From Commensalibacter intestini A911 (lineage in GTDB: Bacteria > Pseudomonadota > Alphaproteobacteria > Acetobacterales > Acetobacteraceae), in NCBI RefSeq assembly GCF_000231445.1, contig NZ_AGFR01000003.1:310001-374000 (forward strand): a stretch of DNA of 64,000 nucleotides, in the 5' to 3' direction. The position numbers and the translations under genes were made by a program. Of this stretch, positions 28,963 to 38,420 are shown in pieces (position 1 is the first letter of the stretch; each line of letters starts with the position of its first letter). Under the pieces are notes generated by a model. It did no database searches. It was not told where the DNA came from and saw only the letters and a list, made by a program, of their open reading frames with translations.

Positions 28963-29026
28963 GTTTTTAATTGTTACACTTTTGAAGTAAAACTATAATA
29001 ACTCAAATTATTATAAAGAAATTAAT

Positions 29027-29797
29027 ATGACAAAATATTGGCGCCAAAATGAAGTTTGGAAATGTTCTTATTGCAATACGGAAATGAAAAAATCTGGAGA
29101 AAACTATCAAGAGCATACAATATGTTTAGATAATTATGCTGAATTTGATGGAAATGGTCAAATAATCAGAGGAAGTTTGTATCATTATGGTAAGTATGAT
29201 CGGTCATTCGATATAATTGTAGTGTGTGCTATATGCACAAATGCTAATTGTAAAAATTATTCTGTTAGTATGAAATTAAAACAATTTGGAGAGGGTATAA
29301 TAAGAGAAGATAAAGAGTTTTTTTTACTTCCTGATAGCTCTGCTAGATTATTTCCAGATTATATACCTAAGGCAATTTTGTCTGATTATAATGAAGCTTG
29401 TTTAATCAAAAATAAAAGTCCTAAAGCATCAGCAACGTTAGCTAGAAGATATTTGCAAGGGATGATTAGAGATTTTTGGAAGGTAGAAGAACGTAATCTT
29501 TATCTAGAGATTAATAAAATTAAAGATAAAATTCCTCCTGATTTGTATGAGGCGATTGATGCTATTCGTGAGATTGGCAATATTGGTGCTCATATGGAAA
29601 AGGACGTTAACGTCATTATTGATGTTGATCCTAATGAGGTTCAGATGTTGATTGAGTTAATAGAAAATTTATTTGAAGAATGGTATATTAAAAGTTTTGA
29701 AGAACAACAAAAACGTGATGAGGATCAACGAAGATTAGCAAAAATCAAAACTATCGGTATAGATAAAGCTGGACAAAAATCACCACGCAAGAGCTAG
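29027..29797 (+). CDS. DUF4145 protein with N-terminal zinc-ribbon-like cysteines
   Basis: 256 aa. The N-terminus has WKCSYC (Cys13, Cys16) and a second cysteine group CAICTNANC (about residues 67-75), which together look like a zinc site. The C-terminal 130 residues fit DUF4145: SPKASATLARRYLQGMIRD, then EIGNIGAHMEKDVN and a final helix with EMLIELIENLF-type pattern. DUF4145 occurs alone and at the end of type I restriction subunits, so a role in defence is possible but unproven. Codon use is more AT-rich than that of its neighbours, suggesting acquisition. It stands alone between a terminator and a decayed gap. Confidence 0.78.
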   Translation: MTKYWRQNEVWKCSYCNTEMKKSGENYQEHTICLDNYAEFDGNGQIIRGSLYHYGKYDRSFDIIVVCAICTNANCKNYSVSMKLKQFGEGIIREDKEFFLLPDSSARLFPDYIPKAILSDYNEACLIKNKSPKASATLARRYLQGMIRDFWKVEERNLYLEINKIKDKIPPDLYEAIDAIREIGNIGAHMEKDVNVIIDVDPNEVQMLIELIENLFEEWYIKSFEEQQKRDEDQRRLAKIKTIGIDKAGQKSPRKS

Positions 29798-30137
29798 TAT
29801 ACTTCTAGCTTTGCTAAGAATTTTATGCATTGTTTTGCACGTGATAGCGCAGTCACATGATTCCGTGGTCTAGTTTATTGAGTAGATATCAGTTTTCATT
29901 CTTGTTCAAGCCTTGGGATGATCCACTTTTGATCTGGAGATTCAAAGAAGGTGTGAAGATCCATGTTGAAGTAAATTATCATACTAATTTTATCCATAAT
30001 GTTTGTCTTTTAAAAGCACCATTACTTATGTTTATTGAAATTTCCTAACTTTATGAGAATTTTAATCAATTCTAGTTTTATATTGGGCGCAACGAATGAG
30101 CTAGAAAAACAAGACGATAAAAGTAAGAATTTATAAT
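29798..30137. other. Gap after the DUF4145 gene, perhaps decayed coding DNA
   Basis: 340 bases with no supported gene. On the minus strand, 29794-29982 reads as 63 codons with two internal stops (TGA, TAA) and segments such as MDLHTFFESPDQKWIIPRLE and HVTALSRAKQCIKFLAKLE that look protein-like; a plus-strand frame of 63 codons (29857-30048) crosses it. Neither resembles a family I know. A relic of an accessory gene is possible, chance is not excluded. Confidence 0.35.
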
Positions 30138-32252
30138 CTAGCCTGATCTTAATAATCGTCCAGAATTGTTTTTGTTAAATAACAAAAGTAAACACTCAAT
30201 AGCTTCTTTTTGTTGAAGAGAAGCCATCTTTCCTTGGTTAAACCAATATTCAGCACTTTGCCAAGCAGGGTTAATCCATTGTTCTAAACGGATTTCGTCG
30301 ACCAGTTTAAAGTCTGGTAGTCCAGATTGTCGACGGCCTGTTACTTCGCCACCACCTCTGATTTTAAAATCCTCATCAGCGATTAAAAAGCCATCTTCTG
30401 TATCCCGTAAAAGGGCAAGGCGTTTTTTTGCTGTAAAATTGATTTTATCATCATGAAGCAAGAGACAGTAAGATTGTTTTTCTCCGCGACCTACACGTCC
30501 TCTAAGTTGGTGTAGTTGAGCCAAACCAAATCGCTCTGCATGTTCGATGACCATAATATTGGCATTAGGAATATTAACGCCCACTTCAATAACGGTGGTG
30601 GCAACAAGGATTTTGGTTTTATTTTGAGCAAAAAGGTCTAGAGCCCCTTGCCGTTCATTACTTTCTTGCTGTCCATGTGCCAGCCCGACATTGTTTTCAC
30701 CAAAATGATGTTTTAAGGAAAGGTAACGATCTTTTGCCGCAGCCAGATCCATGACTTCGCTTTCTTCTACCAAAGGGCAAACCCAAAAGAGTTGGCAGCC
30801 TTGGGAGATCATTCGCTCAATTCCTTGTAATACTTTATCCATACTCCCCAAAGCGTGGAGGGTGGTTTGAATAGGCTTGCGTCCTGCTGGCTTTTGAGTA
30901 ATTCGACTGACTTGCAGTTCTCCCCAACGGGTGAGGAGTAACGTTCTCGGAATAGGGGTGGCGGTCATGACGAGAATATCTGTATTCTCTCCTTTATCCC
31001 CTAATTTAATGCGTTGTTCGACACCAAAACGATGTTGTTCATCAATAATGACCAAGGCAAGATTGTGGAATTCAACGCCCTCTTGAAATAAAGCATGGGT
31101 GCCTATTGCGATTTTCGCAGTTCCGTTTTGGATTTTTTCTAATGTTTCTTTGCGGGCATTGCCTTTGATAGATCCACTTAAAAAGACGGTTTCTACAGAA
31201 CATAAATCTGAGAATACTGCATAATGTTGCCTTGCCAAGATTTCTGTAGGCGCCATAATGACGGCTTGATATCCAGCTTCAACAGCGTGTAGCGCGGTGA
31301 GTAAAGCAACAATCGTTTTCCCTGATCCAACATCCCCTTGTAATAGTCTGAGCATTCGAAAAGGTTGCTTAAGATCATGTTTGATTTCGCGTAATGCTTT
31401 TTCTTGAGATTGTGTTAAAGCAAACCCAAATTTTTGTAATGCTTGATTGGTAAGGCTATTGTCACCGATTAACACTCTGCCAGGGCTTTGTTGTGAAGTT
31501 CGTTTAGCTTGTCCAATGGCAAGCTGTTCTGCGAATAGTTCATCAAAAGCTAAGCGAGAACGCGCTCTACTTTCCATTGCTTCATAAGTTTGATTATCAA
31601 AAAGCTCAGGAAAATCACTTGGGAAATGTAGAAGGTGGAGTGCCTTTCTGAAAGTTGGCCATTGATGTTGTTGAATAAGAGTTGGATCAATCCATTCTGG
31701 GGGCTCAGGGCATTTTGATAATGCTGAACGTAGGGCTTTATATAGATTTTTTGGAAATAATCCTGCGGTTAATGGCCAGACTGGTTCAATGGCTGGGATC
31801 ATAAACTCATTTTCAATAGGCTCTAGATAATGAGGATTTGTAATTTGTAGCCGATTATTATAGGTTTCTACAGTTCCAGAAACGATAATCTTTGCATTGG
31901 GTTGGACTTTTTTTGCCTGCCATTGAGAGAAAAAGACAAGCTCTGCATTACCAGTTCCATCCGTCACATGAACACGCCAAGGCTGTTTGCTTCGTTGAGG
32001 TTTTTCGATATGTGTGACTTGCAATTTTAATGTGGCGATCCGTCCAGGGATTGCATTTTTCAATTCTGGGCGATAGCGTCTATCAATAATCGAATTGGGT
32101 AGATGAAATAATAAATCAATGACTCTATGTCCGCCAACAGCCCGCACAAGTAATTGACTTGTTTTAGGGCCAACTCCATCTAGATTAGATAAAGGAGCAA
32201 GCAAAGGGGATAATGCAAGTTGTGTTGTTGATGAAAGAGGAGTTTCACCCAT
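30138..32252 (-). CDS. recG: ATP-dependent DNA helicase RecG
   Basis: Helicase that remodels stalled replication forks and branched DNA. 704 aa: N-terminal wedge/OB domain (about 1-230), motif I QGDVGSGKT (about 305), DEQHRFGVEQR (about 402), and QLRGRVGRGEKQSYC in the second RecA lobe. Slightly longer at the C-terminus than E. coli RecG. Divergent from sdhE with a 60-base gap; the recG/sdhE/mfd arrangement is common in alphaproteobacteria. Confidence 0.96.
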   Translation of the reverse strand: MGETPLSSTTQLALSPLLAPLSNLDGVGPKTSQLLVRAVGGHRVIDLLFHLPNSIIDRRYRPELKNAIPGRIATLKLQVTHIEKPQRSKQPWRVHVTDGTGNAELVFFSQWQAKKVQPNAKIIVSGTVETYNNRLQITNPHYLEPIENEFMIPAIEPVWPLTAGLFPKNLYKALRSALSKCPEPPEWIDPTLIQQHQWPTFRKALHLLHFPSDFPELFDNQTYEAMESRARSRLAFDELFAEQLAIGQAKRTSQQSPGRVLIGDNSLTNQALQKFGFALTQSQEKALREIKHDLKQPFRMLRLLQGDVGSGKTIVALLTALHAVEAGYQAVIMAPTEILARQHYAVFSDLCSVETVFLSGSIKGNARKETLEKIQNGTAKIAIGTHALFQEGVEFHNLALVIIDEQHRFGVEQRIKLGDKGENTDILVMTATPIPRTLLLTRWGELQVSRITQKPAGRKPIQTTLHALGSMDKVLQGIERMISQGCQLFWVCPLVEESEVMDLAAAKDRYLSLKHHFGENNVGLAHGQQESNERQGALDLFAQNKTKILVATTVIEVGVNIPNANIMVIEHAERFGLAQLHQLRGRVGRGEKQSYCLLLHDDKINFTAKKRLALLRDTEDGFLIADEDFKIRGGGEVTGRRQSGLPDFKLVDEIRLEQWINPAWQSAEYWFNQGKMASLQQKEAIECLLLLFNKNNSGRLLRSG

Positions 32253-32312
32253 ATGTTGGCTCGGTCATATTTTAAACAATAATAAGGTTGATATACTAAA
32301 GTATATTGTATT

Positions 32313-32606
32313 ATGGATCAAAAAGAAGCAATGGAAGATTTAGAAATTCGCAAACGTCGTTTGCTTTATCAAGCAAATCATCGTGGAAGCTATGAGGCTG
32401 ATTTATTAATTGGTCGTTTTGTAAAACATCATATTTCTGATATGTCAGTAGAGGAATTGACGATATTAGAACATATTATGAGTTTTGAAGATGCAGATTT
32501 GACTTTGTGGCTTACAGGATTTAAGGCAATACCAACAGAGTTAAATATTCCAATGATGCATCATATGTGTCAATTCGCCAAAGATATACATTTAAAGACA
32601 GAGTAG
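32313..32606 (+). CDS. sdhE: Succinate dehydrogenase assembly factor SdhE
   Basis: 97 aa helical protein promoting covalent FAD attachment to SdhA. EIRKRRLLYQANHRGSYEAD contains the conserved RG (E. coli RGMREL) region of the SdhE/Sdh5 family, and the rest has the usual acidic helix pattern (EELTILEHIMSFEDADLTLWL). It sits 10 bases before mfd and divergent from recG. Confidence 0.9.
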   Translation: MDQKEAMEDLEIRKRRLLYQANHRGSYEADLLIGRFVKHHISDMSVEELTILEHIMSFEDADLTLWLTGFKAIPTELNIPMMHHMCQFAKDIHLKTE

Positions 32607-32616
32607 GAGATTCAAA

Positions 32617-35600
32617 ATGGGGGACGCCTCATCAACGCAGCATAGTCGTTTTTTGCCAATATGGGGAGTTCCAGAGGGGTATGATGCTTTTTTATTAAAA
32701 AATCATGCGGCTGAATGTTTTAAAAAAGATAAGAAAACATTAGTTCATGTTGCTCGTAATGATGCGGATATGATCCGTATTGCTGAGCTGTTGAATTTTA
32801 TTGATCCGTCATTAGAGGTGCTTAATTTTCCAGGTTGGGATTGTTTGCCTTACGATCGGGTATCACCGAATAAAACAGTTGTTTCTGAACGTGTGGCAAC
32901 GTTGACCAGACTATTGGAGCCTGTAACGGCACCACGTGTAGTTTTAACAACGATTTCTTCTTTATTACAAAAGGTGGCTCCTCGCTCTGTTTTTTCTGGT
33001 CGTGCTTTGAACTTGAAGCAAGGGGATAGTTTAGATCAGGAATTCTTAATCGATCTATTAGTTTCTCAAGGTTATAATCGCACAGATACAGTGATGGAAG
33101 CTGGAGAATTCGCAGTCCGTGGAAATCTGTTTGATATTTATTTGGCAGGTGAAGAAAATCCTGTACGTTTAGATTTATTTGGCGACGAAGTTGATTCTAT
33201 TCGTTGTTTTGATCCCATTACACAACGGTCAACAGGGACTATTCAAGCATTAGTCATGCGTCCTACGGCTGATTTCTCGTTGGATGAAGAAAGTATCAGT
33301 CGCTTCAGAAGTCAATGGCGCGATTTATTTGGAGCCACAGCAACCAACGATCCTATTTATGATGCGGTTTCTAATGGACGGCGTTATCAAGGGATAGAGC
33401 ATTGGCTTTCTTTATTTCATGACAAAATGGAAACATTTTTTGATTACGTGCCGAAGATGTCTTTATCTTTTGCCTATCAGGCCGAGGAGGCGCTGCAGCC
33501 AAGATTAGAAATGATTGCCGATCATTATGCAGCAAGAAAACTACCAGTTAGACCCACTGAGGTTCCTTATCGTCCATTACCTGCCGAGTATCAGTATTTA
33601 AATTTAGAAGAGTGGAATAACTTACTCTCGGCTTATAGAATTATATCCTTTCAACCATTTGCAATGCCCGAAGGGGCAGAAGGTATGGATGCTGGCGGAC
33701 GGCCTGGCATTATGTTTGCTAAGAGCCTTGCTGCATCAGAGCGTGAAAATGTTTTTTCTTTATTTGCCAAGCGAGCATCGGAATGGAGCTCTGCCAATCG
33801 TAAGACATTGATTGCCGCGTGGAGTAAAGGGTCAAGGGAACGAATTGCGACGTTATTAAAAGAACATAAAATTCCAACGCAAACGTTGAGTAGTTGGGCG
33901 GAGGTCGAGCAATCAAAAGCAGGGCCAGTTTGTTTGTTAACGCTTGGTTTGGATCATGGATTTATTGCTGACAATTTTGCTTTGGTCTCAGAGCAAGACT
34001 TACTTGGAGAAAGAATTGCTCGCCCACATCGTCAACGTAAAAAAGCAGAACAGTTTATTTCTGAAGCTTCAGAAATTAGTGAAGGCGATTTGGTCGTCCA
34101 CCAAGAATATGGGATTGGTCAATATCAAGGGCTAGTTAATCTTGAGATTGGAAATGCGCCACATGATTGTTTGTCGTTGATGTATTTTGGTGAAGAAAAG
34201 CTTTTCTTACCGATTGAAAATATAGAGCTTTTAAGTCGTTTTGGCTCGGATCAATCAGGTGTTGCTTTGGATAGACTGGGCAGTCCTGCTTGGCAAAAAC
34301 GTAAAGCAACGATGAAGGCTCGAATTCGCGACATGGCAGATGCTTTATTGCGAACAGCTGCAACACGGTTAATGCGTGAGGCTTCTATTGAAGAACCACC
34401 AGAAGGACTATGGGAAGAATTCTGTGCAGGGTTTCCATTCGTAGAAACAGAAGATCAATCAAGAGCGGTGGCAGATATTATTCAAGACTTGTCTTCTGGT
34501 CGTCCTATGGATCGACTAATTTGTGGGGACGTAGGTTTTGGTAAAACCGAGGTTGCTTTACGTGCGGCCTTTATTTCGGCGATGGGTGGTTCACAGGTTG
34601 CGGTTGTTGTGCCAACAACGTTATTGGCACGTCAACATTATCGTACTTTTGCAAAACGATTTGAAGGTTTCCCTATTAAGGTTGCGCAATTATCTCGTAT
34701 GGTTACTGCTAAAGAAGCAACACAAGTTAAAAAAGAAGTTGCAGATGGAACCGTTAATATTGTGATTGGCACACATGCTTTGTTGGCAAAAAATATTAAA
34801 TTTGCCAATTTAGGGATGCTTATTATTGATGAAGAACAGCATTTTGGGGTGGCGCATAAGGAAAAATTAAAAGCATTACGTGAAGAGCTTCATGTTTTAA
34901 CACTTTCTGCAACACCATTGCCTAGAACGTTGCAATTATCTTTGACAGGGATGCGTGAAATAAGCTTGATTGCAACACCTCCTGTGGATCGATTGGCTGT
35001 CAGAACCTTTATTATGCCGTTTGATCGTGTTGTCATTCGTGAAGCTTTGCAAAGAGAACGTTTCCGTGGTGGGCAGGCTTTTTGTGTTGTGCCAAGAGTG
35101 CAAGATTTACAACCATTACAAGAACAATTGCTTGATATTATTCCAGATTTACGGTTGGTGCAGGCTCACGGTCGTTTAACCCCGACAGAGTTAGAGCAAG
35201 TGATGACTGAATTTGGAGATGGTAAATATGATGTGTTGCTTTCAACAAATATTGTTGAAAGTGGCTTGGATATGCCATCCGTGAATACATTAATTATTTA
35301 TAAAGCAGATCGTTTTGGATTGGGGCAGCTTTATCAGTTACGTGGACGTGTTGGGCGAGGAAAACAGCGCGGTTATGCTTATTTAACTTGGCCACAAAAT
35401 CATTTCTTATCTAAGAACTCTGAAAAACGTCTCGAAATTATGCAGTCTTTGGATAATTTAGGGGCAGGATTTACGCTTGCGTCCCATGATCTGGATTTGC
35501 GTGGAGCAGGGAACTTATTGGGGGATGAGCAGTCCGGACATATTCGTGAGGTTGGGGTAGAGCTTTATCAAAAAATGCTCGAAGAGACCGTTGCTGCATT

Positions 35601-36090
35601 GCGGGCAGAGCGTGAAAATCAACCTGTTGAAAATCAAGATTGGAGTCCTAATATCGTATTAGGGCTGCCAGTATTAATTCCAGAAGATTATGTAACGGAT
35701 TTACCTGTTCGTTTAGGGTTGTATCGCAGAATTGGTAATCTCGTGCAAGAAGATGAAATTGAGGCGATGCGTGCTGAATTAATTGATCGTTTTGGTGAAA
35801 TTCCTGATGAGCTTTCAAATTTATTAGCAGTTATGACCTTGAAACGTTTATGTAAAGAGGTCGGTGTTCAACGTGTCGATGCTGGTCCAAAGGGAGTTGT
35901 TGTTCAGTTTTTAAATAATCAATTTAAAAATCCAGATGGATTGATCAAATGGGTTGCTGGGATTGGTGAAGGATATATGAAATTACGTCCAGATGGAAAA
36001 CTAGTCTATTTACGAGAAACACCTTTTGCGCAAAGAGTTCAACGTACACAGTTTTTGTTAAAAAAATTATTGGAGATTTATAACGGTTAA
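32617..36090 (+). CDS. mfd: Transcription-repair coupling factor
   Basis: 1157 aa translocase that removes stalled RNA polymerase and recruits UvrA. N-terminal UvrB-like region, RNA polymerase interaction domain starting GDLVVHQEYGIGQYQGL (about residue 489), motif I GDVGFGKTE (about 636), DEEQHFGV (about 737), RGRVGRGKQRGY, and C-terminal TRCF domain. Start ATG has AGGAG with a 7-base spacer. Full length and intact. Confidence 0.97.
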   Translation: MGDASSTQHSRFLPIWGVPEGYDAFLLKNHAAECFKKDKKTLVHVARNDADMIRIAELLNFIDPSLEVLNFPGWDCLPYDRVSPNKTVVSERVATLTRLLEPVTAPRVVLTTISSLLQKVAPRSVFSGRALNLKQGDSLDQEFLIDLLVSQGYNRTDTVMEAGEFAVRGNLFDIYLAGEENPVRLDLFGDEVDSIRCFDPITQRSTGTIQALVMRPTADFSLDEESISRFRSQWRDLFGATATNDPIYDAVSNGRRYQGIEHWLSLFHDKMETFFDYVPKMSLSFAYQAEEALQPRLEMIADHYAARKLPVRPTEVPYRPLPAEYQYLNLEEWNNLLSAYRIISFQPFAMPEGAEGMDAGGRPGIMFAKSLAASERENVFSLFAKRASEWSSANRKTLIAAWSKGSRERIATLLKEHKIPTQTLSSWAEVEQSKAGPVCLLTLGLDHGFIADNFALVSEQDLLGERIARPHRQRKKAEQFISEASEISEGDLVVHQEYGIGQYQGLVNLEIGNAPHDCLSLMYFGEEKLFLPIENIELLSRFGSDQSGVALDRLGSPAWQKRKATMKARIRDMADALLRTAATRLMREASIEEPPEGLWEEFCAGFPFVETEDQSRAVADIIQDLSSGRPMDRLICGDVGFGKTEVALRAAFISAMGGSQVAVVVPTTLLARQHYRTFAKRFEGFPIKVAQLSRMVTAKEATQVKKEVADGTVNIVIGTHALLAKNIKFANLGMLIIDEEQHFGVAHKEKLKALREELHVLTLSATPLPRTLQLSLTGMREISLIATPPVDRLAVRTFIMPFDRVVIREALQRERFRGGQAFCVVPRVQDLQPLQEQLLDIIPDLRLVQAHGRLTPTELEQVMTEFGDGKYDVLLSTNIVESGLDMPSVNTLIIYKADRFGLGQLYQLRGRVGRGKQRGYAYLTWPQNHFLSKNSEKRLEIMQSLDNLGAGFTLASHDLDLRGAGNLLGDEQSGHIREVGVELYQKMLEETVAALRAERENQPVENQDWSPNIVLGLPVLIPEDYVTDLPVRLGLYRRIGNLVQEDEIEAMRAELIDRFGEIPDELSNLLAVMTLKRLCKEVGVQRVDAGPKGVVVQFLNNQFKNPDGLIKWVAGIGEGYMKLRPDGKLVYLRETPFAQRVQRTQFLLKKLLEIYNG

Positions 36091-36221
36091 TAAACTTTCA
36101 TGAAAAAATAAGAGTGTTTTTTCATTAATTTCACGAATTTAATTGATGAATTATTTGTACATTTTTTTGCTAAATAATATTAAAGATATTACATGGTAAT
36201 ATAAGTGCATATGAGCGTTAC

Positions 36222-36249
36222 TTGACTATTATAGTTTTATTAATATATA
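36222..36249 (+). promoter_or_regulatory. Candidate sigma-70 promoter of the LysR gene
   Basis: TTGACT (36222-36227), 16-base spacer, TATATA (36244-36249), about 100 bases before the LysR start. The region is AT-rich, so a -10 match alone means little; the -35 match carries the call. Confidence 0.5.
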
Positions 36250-36311
36250 TGATTCTTTATCGTTTTTATTTTGTAAGATACTATTTATTTGTTGAAATAA
36301 ATATGTTACTA

Positions 36312-36332
36312 ATAGTTATTAATTACAACTAT
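36312..36332. promoter_or_regulatory. Dyad that could be a LysR-type operator
   Basis: ATAGTT (36312-36317) and AACTAT (36327-36332) around a 9-base AT-rich spacer, 17 bases before the LysR ATG and downstream of the candidate promoter. The size fits an autoregulatory LysR box, and a second ATAGTT half lies near 36231. Confidence 0.45.
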
Positions 36333-36348
36333 AGGTTGGTTTATTCAT

Positions 36349-37242
36349 ATGTTGCAAAAAAATATTAACGATCTTTTAGTCTTTTTAAGCGTAGCAAAAG
36401 AACGCAGTTTTACCAAGGCAGCATCTAAATTGGGTGTGTCGCAATCTGCTTTAAGTCATACGATGCGTAACTTAGAGGGCCGTTTAGGAATTCGATTGTT
36501 AATGCGCACCACGCGTAGTGTTGCCCCAACAGAAGCGGGTGAGCTATTGTTGAAAAGTATTGCTCCTAGAGTAGATGAGATGGAGCAAGAACTGAGTCGC
36601 GTTATTGAATTTAAGCAGCAACCTGCTGGGACTATTCGGTTAACAGCGGATGAACATGCGGCCAATTTTATCTTATGGCCAAAATTACGGAATTTTTTGA
36701 GAGAGTACCCTGATATTAAACTCGAAATTGATGTGGATATTGCTTTGAAGGATATTGTATCAGAACAATATGATGCTGGGGTACGATTGGGAGAGTTAGT
36801 TCATAAGGATATGATTGCTTTGCCAATTAGTCCAGAAATCCGTATGGCTGTAGTTGCTTCTCCGAATTATTTAGAAAAGCGTTCTCTTCCAAAAAAACCT
36901 AAAGACTTATTAAAACATCAATGTATTAATCTACGTTTACCTACAGCAGGAAATTTATATGCATGGGAATTTGATGTTAATCAACGTGAAGTTAAAGTTC
37001 ATGTTGAAGGGCAAGTTATTTGTAATACGTTAACGCAAATGTTACAGGCTGCATATGATGGGTTTGGTTTTGTATATGTGCCAGAAGATGAGGTTCGTAT
37101 TGCGATACAACAGGGACGTTTGATAAGAGTTTTAGAGGAGTTCTGTCCGTCTATTCCTGGGTATTATTTATATTATCCTAATCGTCGTCAACATAGTTTT
37201 GCTTTTTCATTGTTTTTAAAGATTTTTCAACAACAAAATTAA
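36349..37242 (+). CDS. LysR-family transcriptional regulator
   Basis: 297 aa. N-terminal winged helix-turn-helix at about residues 6-65 (SFTKAASKLGVSQSALSHTMRNLEGRLGIRLL), then a substrate-binding domain with the usual two lobes. The HTH form resembles the CrgA/AaeR-like group, but the inducer is unknown. Target unknown too: no divergent partner gene exists because mfd precedes it on the same strand. The downstream gene is a CopD-like membrane protein, 161 bases away. Confidence 0.9.
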   Translation: MLQKNINDLLVFLSVAKERSFTKAASKLGVSQSALSHTMRNLEGRLGIRLLMRTTRSVAPTEAGELLLKSIAPRVDEMEQELSRVIEFKQQPAGTIRLTADEHAANFILWPKLRNFLREYPDIKLEIDVDIALKDIVSEQYDAGVRLGELVHKDMIALPISPEIRMAVVASPNYLEKRSLPKKPKDLLKHQCINLRLPTAGNLYAWEFDVNQREVKVHVEGQVICNTLTQMLQAAYDGFGFVYVPEDEVRIAIQQGRLIRVLEEFCPSIPGYYLYYPNRRQHSFAFSLFLKIFQQQN

Positions 37243-37403
37243 TTTAGTTTATGTTATAAATTTTATGCAAAAGTTAATACTTTGATATCGAATGGGTTTG
37301 TAATAATTTTACAACCTATAAATTCAAAATATTAACGATATTTTATGCTAAAGTTATTAAAATAATTTTAAGGATAATATATTTCCATTTGAAGGAGCAT
37401 AAA

Positions 37404-37874
37404 ATGTATGATCTTGCTATTGCACGGGCAATACATGTTTTATCTATTGTTATTTGGATAGGTGGAGTATGTATGGTCACGACAATTTTGTTACCTTCTT
37501 TTAAACGCTGTTTTCCAATCCAGGAAAGATTAAATTTATTCAATAAAATTGAAGATCGTTTTGCATGGCAAGCTAGATTTGTAGTCTTACTAGCAGGATT
37601 ATCTGGTTTCTATATGGTATGGCGTTTGGCTGCATGGGACTGGTTTGCACATCTTTCTTTTTGGTGGATGCATGCCATGTTGTTCGTATGGTTAATTTTT
37701 ATGGCGATGTTATTTTTGCTAGAGCCATTCTTTCTAGATAAAAAAATTCAAAAATTATCTAAAGAAAATCCAGAAAAAATATATAAATTAGTGCAAAAAT
37801 TACATTGGTTCTTGTTAATTATGAGTTGTACTACCATTATTGGAGCCGTTATTGGTAGTCATAGTTATTTTTAG
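37404..37874 (+). CDS. Small four-helix membrane protein, CopD-like
   Basis: 156 aa with four hydrophobic segments: about residues 6-32, 53-75, 80-103 and 132-152. The first, IARAIHVLSIVIWIGGVCMV, and the third, with SFWWMHAMLFVWLIF, contain conserved His residues of the kind seen in CopD-like and cytochrome b-type membrane proteins. ATG 37404 is set by AAGGAG (37392-37397) with a 6-base spacer. No metal or heme role is proven. It follows the LysR gene. Confidence 0.72.
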   Translation: MYDLAIARAIHVLSIVIWIGGVCMVTTILLPSFKRCFPIQERLNLFNKIEDRFAWQARFVVLLAGLSGFYMVWRLAAWDWFAHLSFWWMHAMLFVWLIFMAMLFLLEPFFLDKKIQKLSKENPEKIYKLVQKLHWFLLIMSCTTIIGAVIGSHSYF

Positions 37875-37912
37875 TGTATGCTACCGTTGATAATAGAAAT
37901 AAAGGCTTATAA

Positions 37913-38380
37913 ATGAGTGAAATTATTCAAAAATTATTGATGTTTATCAAAAATATGCCAAAAGCATGGTGAGAAGCATGGCATCATTATTTTTACTTCC
38001 AAGGAAGGACAAATAATGTGGATTTTTGGTCTTTTGCGATTATTAATAGTTTCATAGCTTTTATTTTATTTTTAATTAATGATGCTTTTGGATTAGTTTA
38101 TCGTATTCAATACGAGAATTATTACCTTGAGTGTCATCTTTTATTTACGATTTATATTTTATTAAGTTTTATCCCATCTTTTTGTTTATGTATTAGACGC
38201 TTGCACGATCTTAATTTAAGAGGAATATGGTTTTGGGTTTGGTTGCTTTGTCTGCTTATTTCGCTGCCTTATATGTATATTAATTTTATTTGTCAGTGGA
38301 TTTTATTGGTTATTGCAAGTTATCCAAGTGGCGACAAGAATAGATTTGGTGAGAAGCCACAAGGTGAATCTTCTATATAA
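37913..38380 (+). pseudogene. DUF805 membrane protein gene with in-frame TGA
   Basis: From ATG 37913 (AAAGG upstream) the frame reads MSEIIQKLLMFIKNMPKAW, then TGA at 37970-37972, then EAWHHYFYFQGRTNN and on to 38380. The part after the stop, FYFQGRTNNVDFWSFAI, is the well-known DUF805 N-terminal motif (F-x-GR-x(3)-EFW-type), so the start region belongs to it. The rest has three or four membrane segments and ends with the family GxN-RFGE-KP pattern. A GTG at 38018 with AAGGAAGGA upstream might still make a truncated protein, but it would lack the FxGR motif. Confidence 0.75.
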
Positions 38381-38420
38381 ATATCTATAATAATAGATTT
38401 ATTTATAGATATTTATAGTT

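Noticed and set aside
29857-30048. 63-codon plus-strand frame after the DUF4145 gene
   Set aside because: No ribosome-binding site, no recognisable motif, and the minus strand of the same stretch also looks partly coding; kept only as part of the gap description.
36100-36125. Hairpin after mfd as a terminator
   Set aside because: The stem is made almost only of A-T pairs (ATGAAAAAA / TTTTTTCAT), so it is too weak to call with confidence.
12639-37972. TGA decoded as tryptophan genome-wide
   Set aside because: Several intact genes, such as hisB, kup and the unknown gene at 2797, end with TGA at the point where the next gene begins, so TGA is a working stop codon.
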